Counted from the first letter of the stretch, positions 1-7,032 are shown. The stretch: 15,288 nt of DNA from Dehalococcoidia bacterium (GCA_030606165.1 JAUWGZ010000028.1:1-15288); one strand, 5' to 3'. Numbers and translations: made by a program. The notes: generated from the letters alone by a model not told the origin.

Positions 1-583
1 TATCGGCATGCAGGAATTTTTCCAATTGGTCAAGAGCTTCTTTCATTTCTGCCACGGGCGGAGGCACAAAGGTGGCGTCGTTTAAGTTACACCCAGGGGG
101 GCCAATCCAGTTCTGGGATTGCCTGAATTCTCCCGGAGTAGTCCGTTCCCCACGCACCCCTTCCATAAGAATAGTATGCAATTCACGGATGAGCCTCAGG
201 CTTAAAGACAGTTCCTCCAATCGTTTCAGCCCATGTTCCATCGCTCGCACGTAGTTTTGCACTTCTCTTACATCTCGTTGCTTTTCCACCTTCGTAGCTT
301 CAAACAGCAGCAGCTCGGAAAGTGATGATTGTGTGCCTTCAATACGGGAAGAAAGAACGGCTTCCTTTCTGACAAAGGGGTATATAAGCAGATGAGGGTT
401 AAGTAAAGTCTCACCAAGACCGGAGAGAGTCCCCAGAGCTAGGTCAGCCCTTGATGCTAGGGATGCTATAGGACTATCCCAGGTAAGCTGCGGAGGCAAG
501 GGATTGGGCACAAAAGCCCAGTACCCATCCACAGCACGCACCAACCTGCCCGAGGGGCTATTTTGAAACTGAGCAATATCCAT
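1..583 (-). CDS. fic: Fic family protein (AMPylase), N-terminal part, cut by the window edge
   Basis: The gene reads right to left from an ATG at 583 and stays open to base 1, giving 194 residues. The N-terminus is a Fic_N-type region. Residues 78-83 read SSRIEG, which fits the [S/T]xxxE[G/N] inhibitory-helix motif that precedes the Fic fold in class II Fic proteins. The following stretch (SSLSELLLFE, LIRELHTILMEGVRGE, GEFRQSQNWIG, FVPPPV) is typical of full-length bacterial Fic enzymes with an intramolecular inhibitor. The catalytic HPFxDGNGR loop and the usual C-terminal winged helix would lie beyond base 1, so activity cannot be judged. Fic enzymes transfer AMP from ATP to hydroxyl groups of target proteins; the target here is unknown. 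A perfect palindrome lies 30 bases upstream and may be its operator. Confidence 0.88.
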   Translation of the reverse strand, partial: MDIAQFQNSPSGRLVRAVDGYWAFVPNPLPPQLTWDSPIASLASRADLALGTLSGLGETLLNPHLLIYPFVRKEAVLSSRIEGTQSSLSELLLFEATKVEKQRDVREVQNYVRAMEHGLKRLEELSLSLRLIRELHTILMEGVRGERTTPGEFRQSQNWIGPPGCNLNDATFVPPPVAEMKEALDQLEKFLHAD

Positions 584-612
584 ATTAAACGCTAGTTTAG
601 TAAGTTTTTGCC

Positions 613-644
613 TTATTAAACAAAATGCCCATTTTGTTTAATAA
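613..644. promoter_or_regulatory. Perfect 15-bp inverted repeat upstream of fic (operator candidate)
   Basis: TTATTAAACAAAATG at 613-627 is followed by CC and then its exact reverse complement at 630-644. It lies 30 bp upstream of the fic start codon, where a promoter should be. It is AT-rich with no G/C-rich stem and T-tail, so an operator for a dimeric regulator fits better than a terminator. The regulator could be the Fic protein's own C-terminal winged helix, but that domain is outside the window. Confidence 0.55.
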
Positions 645-710
645 TAGCACTCGCTGGGGATAATCGGCAAGCCTTTACAGTTCCCCGGAAATGTCTTTCC
701 CAAAATTGCA

Positions 711-757
711 GGGGCATAATACCTGATTTGTAGTAGGCCTGATTGGTATGGTGCCCT
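711..757. repeat. Dispersed hairpin repeat, copy 1
   Basis: This ~47-nt unit has outer arms GGGCATAATACC (712-723) and GGTATGGTGCCC (745-756). They pair except for two central bases and enclose a 21-nt loop containing TTGTAGTAGGCCTGATT. The related copies are at 1405 and 6933. It touches the stop codon of the M48 gene (757-759), so it could also end that transcript. The loop is nearly invariant among copies, while the stem changes on both sides between copies 1 and 3. Confidence 0.8.
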
Positions 758-1377
758 TAGACTTTGTCTTTTTTATGACGCCAGCGCCAGACACGCACAG
801 TCAACCCTACTGGTGGATGAGTCAACCAGTTAATAATTCTTGAGCTTAAAGGCAGTTGACGAGTCTTGCGCAAATCATCTCTGATTTCCTCAAAAGCCTG
901 CAATCCCATGTGCTTGATAGCTGCAAAATCGGCGTTCATTTCCAACGCCCAAGAGAAAGCACACGGGATGATGAAAGCCAGTAAGGATGAAACTACACAC
1001 CACGCGAATCTCAACAGGTAACTGGGGTTCATTGATATCAATGATAGAATTAGAAATACAAAAGCCCAAGTTAAACAGAGGAAACCAAAAATCGCTAGAA
1101 GAAGGAGAGGGATACCGAAATATGACCACCACTGCTTTTTGTGTGTTATCTCGTGGATAAGCACATAGTTAGACAATCGTTCGTCATTTAACACTGATTC
1201 ATTAATGATAATAGTTCTGTAAGGTGTACATTGACCTAAGAATATGGTTTTGTCGCCTGAAAATATGGCGACTTCCTGCTCTATGCAGTTCGGAGTTTTC
1301 ATTATTTGTGTTCGGACAAATTTTCCACCGATCAGGCGAATATGCAATCTTGTCAATCTCAGTAAGATGGAATTCAT
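757..1377 (-). CDS. Small membrane-bound M48-type zinc metalloprotease
   Basis: The 206-residue protein carries HEITH at 75-79, the zinc-binding HExxH motif. ALEMNAD at 144-150 supplies the ExxxD third-ligand motif of M48 (HtpX/Ste24/Oma1-like) peptidases. THPPV at 186-190 is the usual M48 C-terminal signature. Two hydrophobic segments, about 88-112 and 120-142, lie between the HExxH and ExxxD motifs and anchor it in the membrane. It probably cleaves membrane or misfolded proteins in the cytoplasmic membrane, but the substrate is unknown. It is shorter than HtpX (about 290 residues) and lacks that protein's N-terminal membrane pair. No strong ribosome binding site precedes the ATG at 1377. 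It is transcribed away from the five-gene operon and is bracketed by two copies of the dispersed hairpin repeat. Confidence 0.75.
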   Translation of the reverse strand: MNSILLRLTRLHIRLIGGKFVRTQIMKTPNCIEQEVAIFSGDKTIFLGQCTPYRTIIINESVLNDERLSNYVLIHEITHKKQWWSYFGIPLLLLAIFGFLCLTWAFVFLILSLISMNPSYLLRFAWCVVSSLLAFIIPCAFSWALEMNADFAAIKHMGLQAFEEIRDDLRKTRQLPLSSRIINWLTHPPVGLTVRVWRWRHKKDKV

Positions 1378-1404
1378 TGCTGTGCTTTCTTTCTAAGTAT
1401 ATTT

Positions 1405-1454
1405 GGGGGATATTATACCTAATTTGTAGTAGGCCTGATTGGTATGGTGTCCCT
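1405..1454. repeat. Dispersed hairpin repeat, copy 2
   Basis: This copy matches the loop and right arm of copies 1 and 3 (TTGTAGTAGGCCTGATT, then GGTATGGTGTCCCT). Its left arm is altered (GGGGATATTATACC) and pairs less well. It shares the extra downstream bases GGAATT with copy 3 only. It lies in the divergent spacer between the M48 gene and the five-gene operon, so it marks the operon's left side as copy 3 marks its right side. Read on the minus strand, its left arm contains TATAAT (1412-1417) facing the M48 gene. Confidence 0.78.
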
Positions 1455-1474
1455 GGAATTCGCTGGAAATAACT

Positions 1475-1540
1475 ATCTAGATTTAGTGTAGACATGAAAT
1501 CTAGGCGCTTATGTCATGTTATAATTAAGAACAAATCTAG
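1475..1540 (+). promoter_or_regulatory. Promoter of the five-gene operon with extended -10 and repeated AAATCTAG boxes
   Basis: TGTTATAAT at 1517-1525 is a perfect extended -10 element, about 30 bases before the first ATG (1556). No good -35 is seen at the right distance; TAGACA at 1489 is too far upstream. AAATCTAG occurs at 1497-1504 and 1533-1540, on both sides of the -10, and its inverse CTAGATTT is at 1477-1484. The boxes could be operator half-sites. The ribosome site before 1556 is weak (AGTGAG). Confidence 0.55.
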
Positions 1541-1555
1541 TGAGTTGTTGATATT

Positions 1556-2188
1556 ATGCATAGGCGAAATAACGAATGCTTTCTTTGTCACCCAGATAGC
1601 GATTTGGTCTATTTAAGAAATGGACAATTTTATACAATGCTCGGAATTGGCGCCGTTCTAGAAGGCTATTCAGTATTGTCTATTAATAGCCACATCAGAA
1701 GCTTTTTTGATATACCCTTAGACCAGGTTGAACAGTTTCAAGACTTTCGATATCAGGTTCGAAGATTATTGAGTGAGATATACGGCCCTGTGATTATTAC
1801 TGAACATGGACGCGTTCCTGCCAGTGACTTCTATCAAGCTAATCATAGTCTGCATTGTTATCATGCCCATCAGTTGGTTTTTCCTATAGATATTGATCTT
1901 GTGCCAGATTTAAAGGAATCTTATGGAGATAAAGTAATGGCTTACAGTGACTTCATTGAAGCACGTAAACTCTGTGACTCAATCGGTGAGTATTTATGTT
2001 ACGAAAATGTTGATGGTGCTTGTTATGTAGCACATGACGTCAAATATAAACGACAATTTTTTAGGTTTCTAGTTGCTGAGAAGATAGGGTTCCCAAACAG
2101 AGCGGACTGGCGCAAATGGCAAGGCTGGGATTTAGTTAATAGCGCCAAAGATAAGTTAAGAAGGAAGACTTTTTCTGATGTTTCGTAG
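1556..2188 (+). CDS. HIT-like protein, first gene of the five-gene cassette
   Basis: The 210-residue protein starts with a CxxC pair (C8, C11) and continues in HIT-fold style: an NGQFYTMLG strand, then GYSVLSINSHIRSFFDI, which corresponds to GHTLVIPKRHxxSxxDL in HIT proteins. EHG is at 83-85 and HAHQLVFP at 103-110. The last aligns position for position with the HAHxHxxP histidine triad of EHG-type HIT proteins, with the third His replaced by Leu107. The middle, catalytic His105 is kept. HIT enzymes hydrolyse or transfer nucleoside monophosphates through a His-AMP type intermediate. With one triad residue lost, this protein may be a divergent hydrolase or transferase, or only a nucleotide binder. 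Its substrate is unknown. It is clearly AT-richer than the flanking ABC-F and dehydrogenase genes. It overlaps the next gene by 11 nt. Confidence 0.78.
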   Translation: MHRRNNECFLCHPDSDLVYLRNGQFYTMLGIGAVLEGYSVLSINSHIRSFFDIPLDQVEQFQDFRYQVRRLLSEIYGPVIITEHGRVPASDFYQANHSLHCYHAHQLVFPIDIDLVPDLKESYGDKVMAYSDFIEARKLCDSIGEYLCYENVDGACYVAHDVKYKRQFFRFLVAEKIGFPNRADWRKWQGWDLVNSAKDKLRRKTFSDVS

Positions 2189-3398
2189 ATTCCAATCGAA
2201 AAAGCTAGTTGAAAAGTGTAGCTTAAGCCTCTCCTCTATCCGAAAAGTGATAATAGATGCATCAGAAAAAGTAGGAGATAATCAAATAGCCTGGGGGCAG
2301 TTCTTAGACTACGAACGTTCAACTGGCCAGACAGGAGTTTACGGTACGGCGACTGCAGTGAAAACCTTAGCCTTGATCGATGAATCGGATGCCTCTGATT
2401 ACATAAGACATGGTATTAACTGGCTTCTTGATAGTTATAGCAACCAAAAATCAATAGCTAATAGGAAAATGGATTGGGGTGTTGTTTACAAATACTGCTA
2501 TTTTCTTGAATCGTTAGCCCCGAATGATCCCGAAATAAACGTTGGTTCCCGTTTTAGTGATCATTTTCGAAAACTTATAGATAGAAAGTTACCAGATAAT
2601 GGTTGGGGAGAATATTATTATTCGCCTGAATATAAAGACTCGGACTACAGTGTTGTTGCTACAGCAATGGCTTTGTACGTGCTCCGTCGGTATATACCAT
2701 TTTCCAAGAGTCAAGAAGGAAAAGAGGCTTCCTCATGGTTTTGTAACAAATTGATCAGTGCAGCAAATTTAAGCAAAGTTGAACTCGCGTTATCAATTAT
2801 TGCTTTAAGAGAGTATTCACAAGTACACCATGATTTATTGGTGATTTTCTCACAACTCGTAGACAGACTTGAAAACAACGTTAAAAGACTGGGTAGAGTA
2901 TCCAACTTGTCAGAATTCTCACATCATTTTACCGTAACATATGAGCAAGCTGAAAGAGCGAGCAATCGATATATATTTCTCCCTGTAAATGCTCTTGTCT
3001 CATACTCTCTGTTGATTACTAACAAATATCAAACGGCTAGGGACTACATCAATAAAACAGTCGCTATGTGCCAGGATAGTATCTCTGTTAGCAAGGCTTA
3101 TTGTAATCCAGAGGAATCACCACGGAAATCTACAGTCAATCAATTTTGGGTTACTTTGCTGTTAAAGGAATACGGAAAAATCAAACCGGCAGGGCACATT
3201 GAGTCTATTTTCCTTAGGCTTAAGTCTAGACCAGTGCTTTATCTTGTATGCCTAGCATTAATCTCGATTGGAATATTCGCGATTACATATTTTCTACTTA
3301 AGTACTTTCAACAAAATCAAAATCTGAGTTTTATTTCTCTTCTATTGTTTTTCGGTGTGGACAAGATATTATCTCTTATCTGGAAGAGTAACAGATGA
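2178..3398 (+). CDS. Alpha/alpha-toroid (terpene-cyclase/prenyltransferase-like) protein with two C-terminal membrane helices
   Basis: The 406-residue protein has helical repeats with the glycine-aromatic turns of the squalene cyclase/prenyltransferase fold: GQTGVYGTATAVKTLA at 50-65 and PDNGWGEYYY followed by SVVATAMALYVL at 139-169. A more divergent helical region continues to about 335. I see no DxDD or other cyclase catalytic motif, so it may be a binding scaffold rather than an enzyme. Two hydrophobic helices at about 352-375 and 383-403 close the protein and should anchor it in the membrane with the toroid in the cytoplasm. It is coupled to its neighbours by an 11-nt overlap upstream and an ATGA overlap downstream. 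In a conflict system it would be the natural membrane-associated component, but that role is inferred. I do not recognise a specific family. Confidence 0.65.
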   Translation: MFRRFQSKKLVEKCSLSLSSIRKVIIDASEKVGDNQIAWGQFLDYERSTGQTGVYGTATAVKTLALIDESDASDYIRHGINWLLDSYSNQKSIANRKMDWGVVYKYCYFLESLAPNDPEINVGSRFSDHFRKLIDRKLPDNGWGEYYYSPEYKDSDYSVVATAMALYVLRRYIPFSKSQEGKEASSWFCNKLISAANLSKVELALSIIALREYSQVHHDLLVIFSQLVDRLENNVKRLGRVSNLSEFSHHFTVTYEQAERASNRYIFLPVNALVSYSLLITNKYQTARDYINKTVAMCQDSISVSKAYCNPEESPRKSTVNQFWVTLLLKEYGKIKPAGHIESIFLRLKSRPVLYLVCLALISIGIFAITYFLLKYFQQNQNLSFISLLLFFGVDKILSLIWKSNR

Positions 3399-4684
3399 CA
3401 GTAATCGATGAAATCTACGGGCCGATTGATTTCCCAGATTATCTGATTCCCATTATTACGTCGCCGGAGCTTCAAAGACTTCGCGACGTGAGACTAATCA
3501 ACATTTTTTCAACTTCCTTGGCAAGCCTTAGTGACATTAGAAGAATAACTCATACACTTGGCGTGACAGGATTATTCCTTAGGCTGAAGCCTGTGTTCTT
3601 AAAAGCAGCTAAGATGGACAGCCAGTTATGCAAAACTATAGAGATAGCTTGCTTAGTCCACGATGTTGCGACTCCAGCTTTTGCACATCTGTTTGAGTAT
3701 GAATTAAGGAGGAAAACTGGCTGGAATCATGAAAATCAATGTGAATCCATCATTAAAGGTACTTACCGACCAGAAAGCAAATATCATCAAATATACTTTG
3801 GGAACCAACTTAGTCTGAATGCAAGAATTTTACAGTTAGGTGTTGATCCAGAACAGGTATGGCTTACAATAAGAGGTAAGGCTCCATACGGTCAATTAAT
3901 AAGCGGAACCATAGACCTGGATAATATTGACAACGTTTTTAGAATGTATAACGCTTTAGGAATCAAAAAATGTAAAAACGTAGTATACGAAATCGTAGAT
4001 TCAATAATACCTCATCAAGAGGATTTGATACTTCGTGAAAAGGCCTTACCAGCGATTCAGTTTTGGAGTGAAGCTAGAAAATCTTGTTATAATATACTTC
4101 TATTTGATGAACAAACTCTTAGTTCACAAGCTATGCTGGGACAGTTACTCTGGCAAGCCGTGGAAACGGGATTCCTAAATGATGAATACTGGCATCTTAC
4201 AGATGACCGACTACTATATAGACTATTCGAGGGTTACCAGCCAGGAAGGGAGATAATCAAGCGCTTAGTTACTGGTAACCATTTTGCCTCGCTCGGCATT
4301 TATTGGTACGAATTTGAACAGAAAATAGCAGATGCATTGAGTACTCACGTTTCTCGCGAGAGACTTGCGCGTGAACTGAGTACTAATTTGAAGGTCCCAT
4401 GTTATCTATATTATTTCGAGGATAGGGGTACATTTGAAAAAAACTTAAATATAAGAATCGGCAACTCCGATCAAGATAATAAAACAGTCAGCCTTGGCAA
4501 GCAATCTCACAGTATAATAGTAGCAATATTTACTTCTAGTAATAATACTAAAGCCATAAAATCAGCGAAAAGGTCGGTAACAAGATTGTTTGAATCAATG
4601 CTACCTAGCATTCCATCAGTTAGGAAGCTACCTTCTGTCAGGGCATATTATGGAATCGATCGTCAAGAAGAATTTCCTATCTGA
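3395..4684 (+). CDS. HD-domain phosphohydrolase, SAMHD1/dGTPase-like (COG1078 type)
   Basis: The 429-residue protein begins VIDEIYGPIDFP and continues with SPELQRLRDVRL, the characteristic N-terminus of the COG1078 HD family. The metal ligands are visible: His53 in RITHTLGV, His89-Asp90 in ACLVHDVATPAFAH, and Asp174 in SGTIDLDNID (the family has SxQLDxDRxDY). His111 in GWNHEN is the usual extra active-site His-Glu. Relatives hydrolyse deoxynucleoside triphosphates to deoxynucleoside and triphosphate; some act in antiviral defence by draining dNTPs. The C-terminal half (about 200-429) is divergent. The start ATG overlaps the previous stop as ATGA, and the end overlaps the methyltransferase start by 35 nt, so translation is coupled. 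Substrate specificity cannot be read from the sequence. Confidence 0.82.
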   Translation: MTVIDEIYGPIDFPDYLIPIITSPELQRLRDVRLINIFSTSLASLSDIRRITHTLGVTGLFLRLKPVFLKAAKMDSQLCKTIEIACLVHDVATPAFAHLFEYELRRKTGWNHENQCESIIKGTYRPESKYHQIYFGNQLSLNARILQLGVDPEQVWLTIRGKAPYGQLISGTIDLDNIDNVFRMYNALGIKKCKNVVYEIVDSIIPHQEDLILREKALPAIQFWSEARKSCYNILLFDEQTLSSQAMLGQLLWQAVETGFLNDEYWHLTDDRLLYRLFEGYQPGREIIKRLVTGNHFASLGIYWYEFEQKIADALSTHVSRERLARELSTNLKVPCYLYYFEDRGTFEKNLNIRIGNSDQDNKTVSLGKQSHSIIVAIFTSSNNTKAIKSAKRSVTRLFESMLPSIPSVRKLPSVRAYYGIDRQEEFPI

Positions 4685-5825
4685 ATTACAGGCAATAGAC
4701 TGGGATTTTGTTGGTGAAAACACTTCTCATGCGGGTGTTGGCCTTCATTGGTATCCAGCGCGCTTCGTTCCTCAAATTCCTTCAAATCTTATTGGATATT
4801 TTTCCGAAAAAGGTGATACGGTACTAGACCCATTTTGCGGTTGTGGTACTACACTTTTGGAATCATTCAGGTTAGATAGGAAGCCGATAGGCATTGACAT
4901 TAATCCCGTCGCTATACTTATTACGAAAGCTAAACTTACAAACATTAGTATTGAACAAATTAAATCGTTTACTGCAAAAACAACTTCTTCCATTGCACAG
5001 AAGTTACTTACAAAAGGCGATATCACACTAAGAGCAGTACCTAATCTGGAGGAAAATAGCAGGTGGTACCACCCCGAAACATTGGCTGAGCTTGCCTCTA
5101 TTTACAGTGTTATTCTTGACCTCGATGATAATTCACCGGAGAAAATAATAGGCAAATGCTGTTTTTCCGCCATATTAAATAGAGTTTGCAGTCAAGACCG
5201 CCATTTTGGGTGGATTTGTGACGGTGTTCATCCAAGTGAATTGAAATACAAAAAAGCTTCAGAAGCTTTTAATGAGAAACTTGTTCAATTTACCAATTTC
5301 GTTGGTTATTTTCGACAAAGTTTGAAAGCTACAGAACCACGGGTTACAAGCTATGGCGATATAGATATCCATCAAGCAGATTCCCGTGCTTTAGCTAAGT
5401 TCGTTGGTGATAATAAGGTCGACCTAGTAATTACTTCGCCCCCCTACCTCAGCGTAACAGACTATAATAAATCATCTAGATTAACTATGCTTTGGTTCGG
5501 TCCAGATAAGTGGGAGGAGCTTAAGCAGTCGGAAATCGGAGCTCGTTTTAAAAGGGCTAGAAAAGGCAGCCTCGAAGATTACATTGAAGACTCCCGTAAG
5601 TATATGACCGAGTTTCATAGAGTATTAAATAACGAGAAATATTTATGTATGATAATCGGACAATCTTCGAGCCATCCTGCATATGTTGAATTATTACTAA
5701 ACATTACTCAAGAAATAGGATTTGACAGAATACAAAATATAAGACGTAATATCTCTGTAAAGAGAAGAAGATTATTCCCCAGGGTGCAGACGGAAGAAAT
5801 AATAATACTACGTAAGAGGGAATGA
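4650..5825 (+). CDS. Orphan DNA methyltransferase (N6-adenine or N4-cytosine)
   Basis: I place the start at the ATG at 4650 (391 residues), preceded by AGGG. The frame is open back to 4590, but that would overlap the HD gene by 95 nt. The N-terminal HWYPARFVPQIP (33-44) is the YPAKFPPQ-type lead-in of orphan DNA methylases. DPFCGCGTT at 60-68 is SAM-binding motif I, followed by GIDINPVA (81-88). TSPPYLSVTDY at 262-272 is catalytic motif IV. RLTMLWFG and the later SEIGARFKR match the same family. Motif I precedes motif IV with about 200 residues between, which probably holds target recognition. It transfers a methyl group from S-adenosylmethionine to an exocyclic amino group in DNA. No restriction endonuclease gene is nearby. 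Its stop overlaps the next start as ATGA. Confidence 0.85.
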   Translation: MESIVKKNFLSELQAIDWDFVGENTSHAGVGLHWYPARFVPQIPSNLIGYFSEKGDTVLDPFCGCGTTLLESFRLDRKPIGIDINPVAILITKAKLTNISIEQIKSFTAKTTSSIAQKLLTKGDITLRAVPNLEENSRWYHPETLAELASIYSVILDLDDNSPEKIIGKCCFSAILNRVCSQDRHFGWICDGVHPSELKYKKASEAFNEKLVQFTNFVGYFRQSLKATEPRVTSYGDIDIHQADSRALAKFVGDNKVDLVITSPPYLSVTDYNKSSRLTMLWFGPDKWEELKQSEIGARFKRARKGSLEDYIEDSRKYMTEFHRVLNNEKYLCMIIGQSSSHPAYVELLLNITQEIGFDRIQNIRRNISVKRRRLFPRVQTEEIIILRKRE

Positions 5826-6901
5826 TTAAGAATACACTATTATCACTAGGGGAACGCCTAATAACTGATACAATTCTATATCGTAGATATGGCAAACAAC
5901 ACGACTTCGGGGACGATTGCTCTATTATTCCTATTACGAAATCAATGTGCTTGGTTGCTACCATTGACCCCTGTCCTTATCCTATGGGCTGGACTCTTGG
6001 ATACAAAGATTATTATTACTTTGGCTGGCTCTTGGCGACAATTAACCTAAGTGATATTGCGGCTATGGGAGCAAAACCAGTAGGGATATTGACATCTTAT
6101 ATTCTTCCTGACGAAACAACAGTTCAAGAATTCAACCGATTACTCGATGGCGTAGACGAAGCTTGCCGGCAAGCCGGAACGAAAGTTATCGGCGGTAACA
6201 TTAAGGAATCAAAAACACTGTCCTGTGAAGCTGTTGCTCTCGGATATTGCGCCACTAACAGATTAATACGAAGAACAGGAACCAGCGTTGAAGATTTAGT
6301 AGTAGTTGTAGGAGACATGGGTTTATTCTGGTCAGGTGTACTGAAATCCAAACACGAGATTCGACTATCTACCGAAGAAGAAAATAAGGTCATGTCTAGC
6401 ATATTAACTCCCCGCGCTAAAATCACAGAGGGGCAAATAATCTCAAAGTATAAGCTACTATCATCGGGAATGGATAACTCTGATGGATTGTATCCTTCAG
6501 TAAAGGAACTTGCAGTGAGAAACAGTGCGGATATTCACTTAGATTTTTCGAAAATAAAGTGGGACGCTACAGTATTGAAGGTCTCTGAATTTATGCAAAT
6601 TGACCCCCTGCGTCTAGCCATTGGTTGGGGCGATTGGCAATTAATAGGGACTGTCCCTGAAGAAAAATACGACCAACTTCTTAATAAGATGTCAGAAATC
6701 AACACACCTGTTCACACTATAGGAAAGGTCGTGCCTGGCTCTGGAAGTGTTAAATTGCTCTATGAACAAGAGTTTGGAGAAATGTCACCTATCGACTCTG
6801 AACGGTTCTCAGAGAAATCGTGGTTTACACAAGGTATCGATACCTATATTAGTGACCTATTGAACACTCCTTTAATCATCCCGTTCCTCAACAACAGATA
6901 A
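5822..6901 (+). CDS. ThiL/PurM-superfamily (AIR-synthase-related) ATP-dependent enzyme
   Basis: The 359-residue protein follows the thiamine-monophosphate kinase (ThiL) layout. GDD is at 30-32, VATIDP at 45-50, NLSDIAAMGAKPVG at 75-88, IGGN at 123-126, and MDNSDGL at 217-223. These are the ATP and metal-binding elements of the ThiL/PurM/SelD/HypE group. Two positions differ from ThiL: the usual IGGDT is IGGN, and the GGEDYEL loop is GWGDWQL (268-274). It is also somewhat longer than ThiL, and no thiamine gene is near. I therefore think it phosphorylates or activates some other small molecule or product of this operon. It is the last gene of the cassette, joined to the methyltransferase by a 4-nt overlap. 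A housekeeping ThiL role cannot be fully excluded. Confidence 0.75.
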   Translation: MIKNTLLSLGERLITDTILYRRYGKQHDFGDDCSIIPITKSMCLVATIDPCPYPMGWTLGYKDYYYFGWLLATINLSDIAAMGAKPVGILTSYILPDETTVQEFNRLLDGVDEACRQAGTKVIGGNIKESKTLSCEAVALGYCATNRLIRRTGTSVEDLVVVVGDMGLFWSGVLKSKHEIRLSTEEENKVMSSILTPRAKITEGQIISKYKLLSSGMDNSDGLYPSVKELAVRNSADIHLDFSKIKWDATVLKVSEFMQIDPLRLAIGWGDWQLIGTVPEEKYDQLLNKMSEINTPVHTIGKVVPGSGSVKLLYEQEFGEMSPIDSERFSEKSWFTQGIDTYISDLLNTPLIIPFLNNR

Positions 6902-6932
6902 ACGCAACGCTGTGAATATTTTGTAGTATGGT

Positions 6933-6987
6933 GGGGACATAATACCTGATTTGTAGGAGGCCTAATTGGTATAGTGTCCCTGGAATT
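6933..6987. repeat. Dispersed hairpin repeat, copy 3
   Basis: This copy begins 31 nt after the operon's stop codon. Its arms GGGACATAATACC and GGTATAGTGTCCC pair except for two central bases, around the conserved loop. Relative to copy 1, GGGCA/TGCCC has become GGGACA/TGTCCC, a change on both sides that keeps pairing. It may also act as a transcript end for the operon. Just before it, TTGTAGTATGGTG (6921-6933) looks like a deleted fragment of the same unit. Confidence 0.78.
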
Positions 6988-6989
6988 GT

Positions 6990-7032
6990 AAGCAGCCGCT
7001 ATCTACCTCTGGGGCTCGATAATCACTTTTAG
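6990..7032. repeat. Left member of a 43-bp direct repeat around the ABC-F gene
   Basis: Bases 6990-7032 match 9305-9347 with four differences. The match covers AAGCAGCCGCTA plus the last codons of the alcohol dehydrogenase tail. Both copies have the same orientation, and the ABC-F gene lies between them. The intact dehydrogenase locus has AAGCAGCC too, but with extra bases before the stop codon. Confidence 0.75.

Noticed and set aside
72..254. Small plus-strand open frame
   Set aside because: It lies antisense to the clear Fic coding sequence.
4590..4649. Upstream start for the DNA methyltransferase
   Set aside because: It would overlap the HD gene by 95 nt and adds residues without family resemblance; ATG 4650 fits better.
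4650..5825. Restriction-modification system
   Set aside because: No restriction endonuclease or specificity subunit is encoded next to the methyltransferase; the neighbours are HD and ThiL-like enzymes.
1405..6987. Classical integrated island with att sites
   Set aside because: No integrase, transposase or tRNA gene was found at either end; the flanking repeats are suggestive only, so I report them as repeats.
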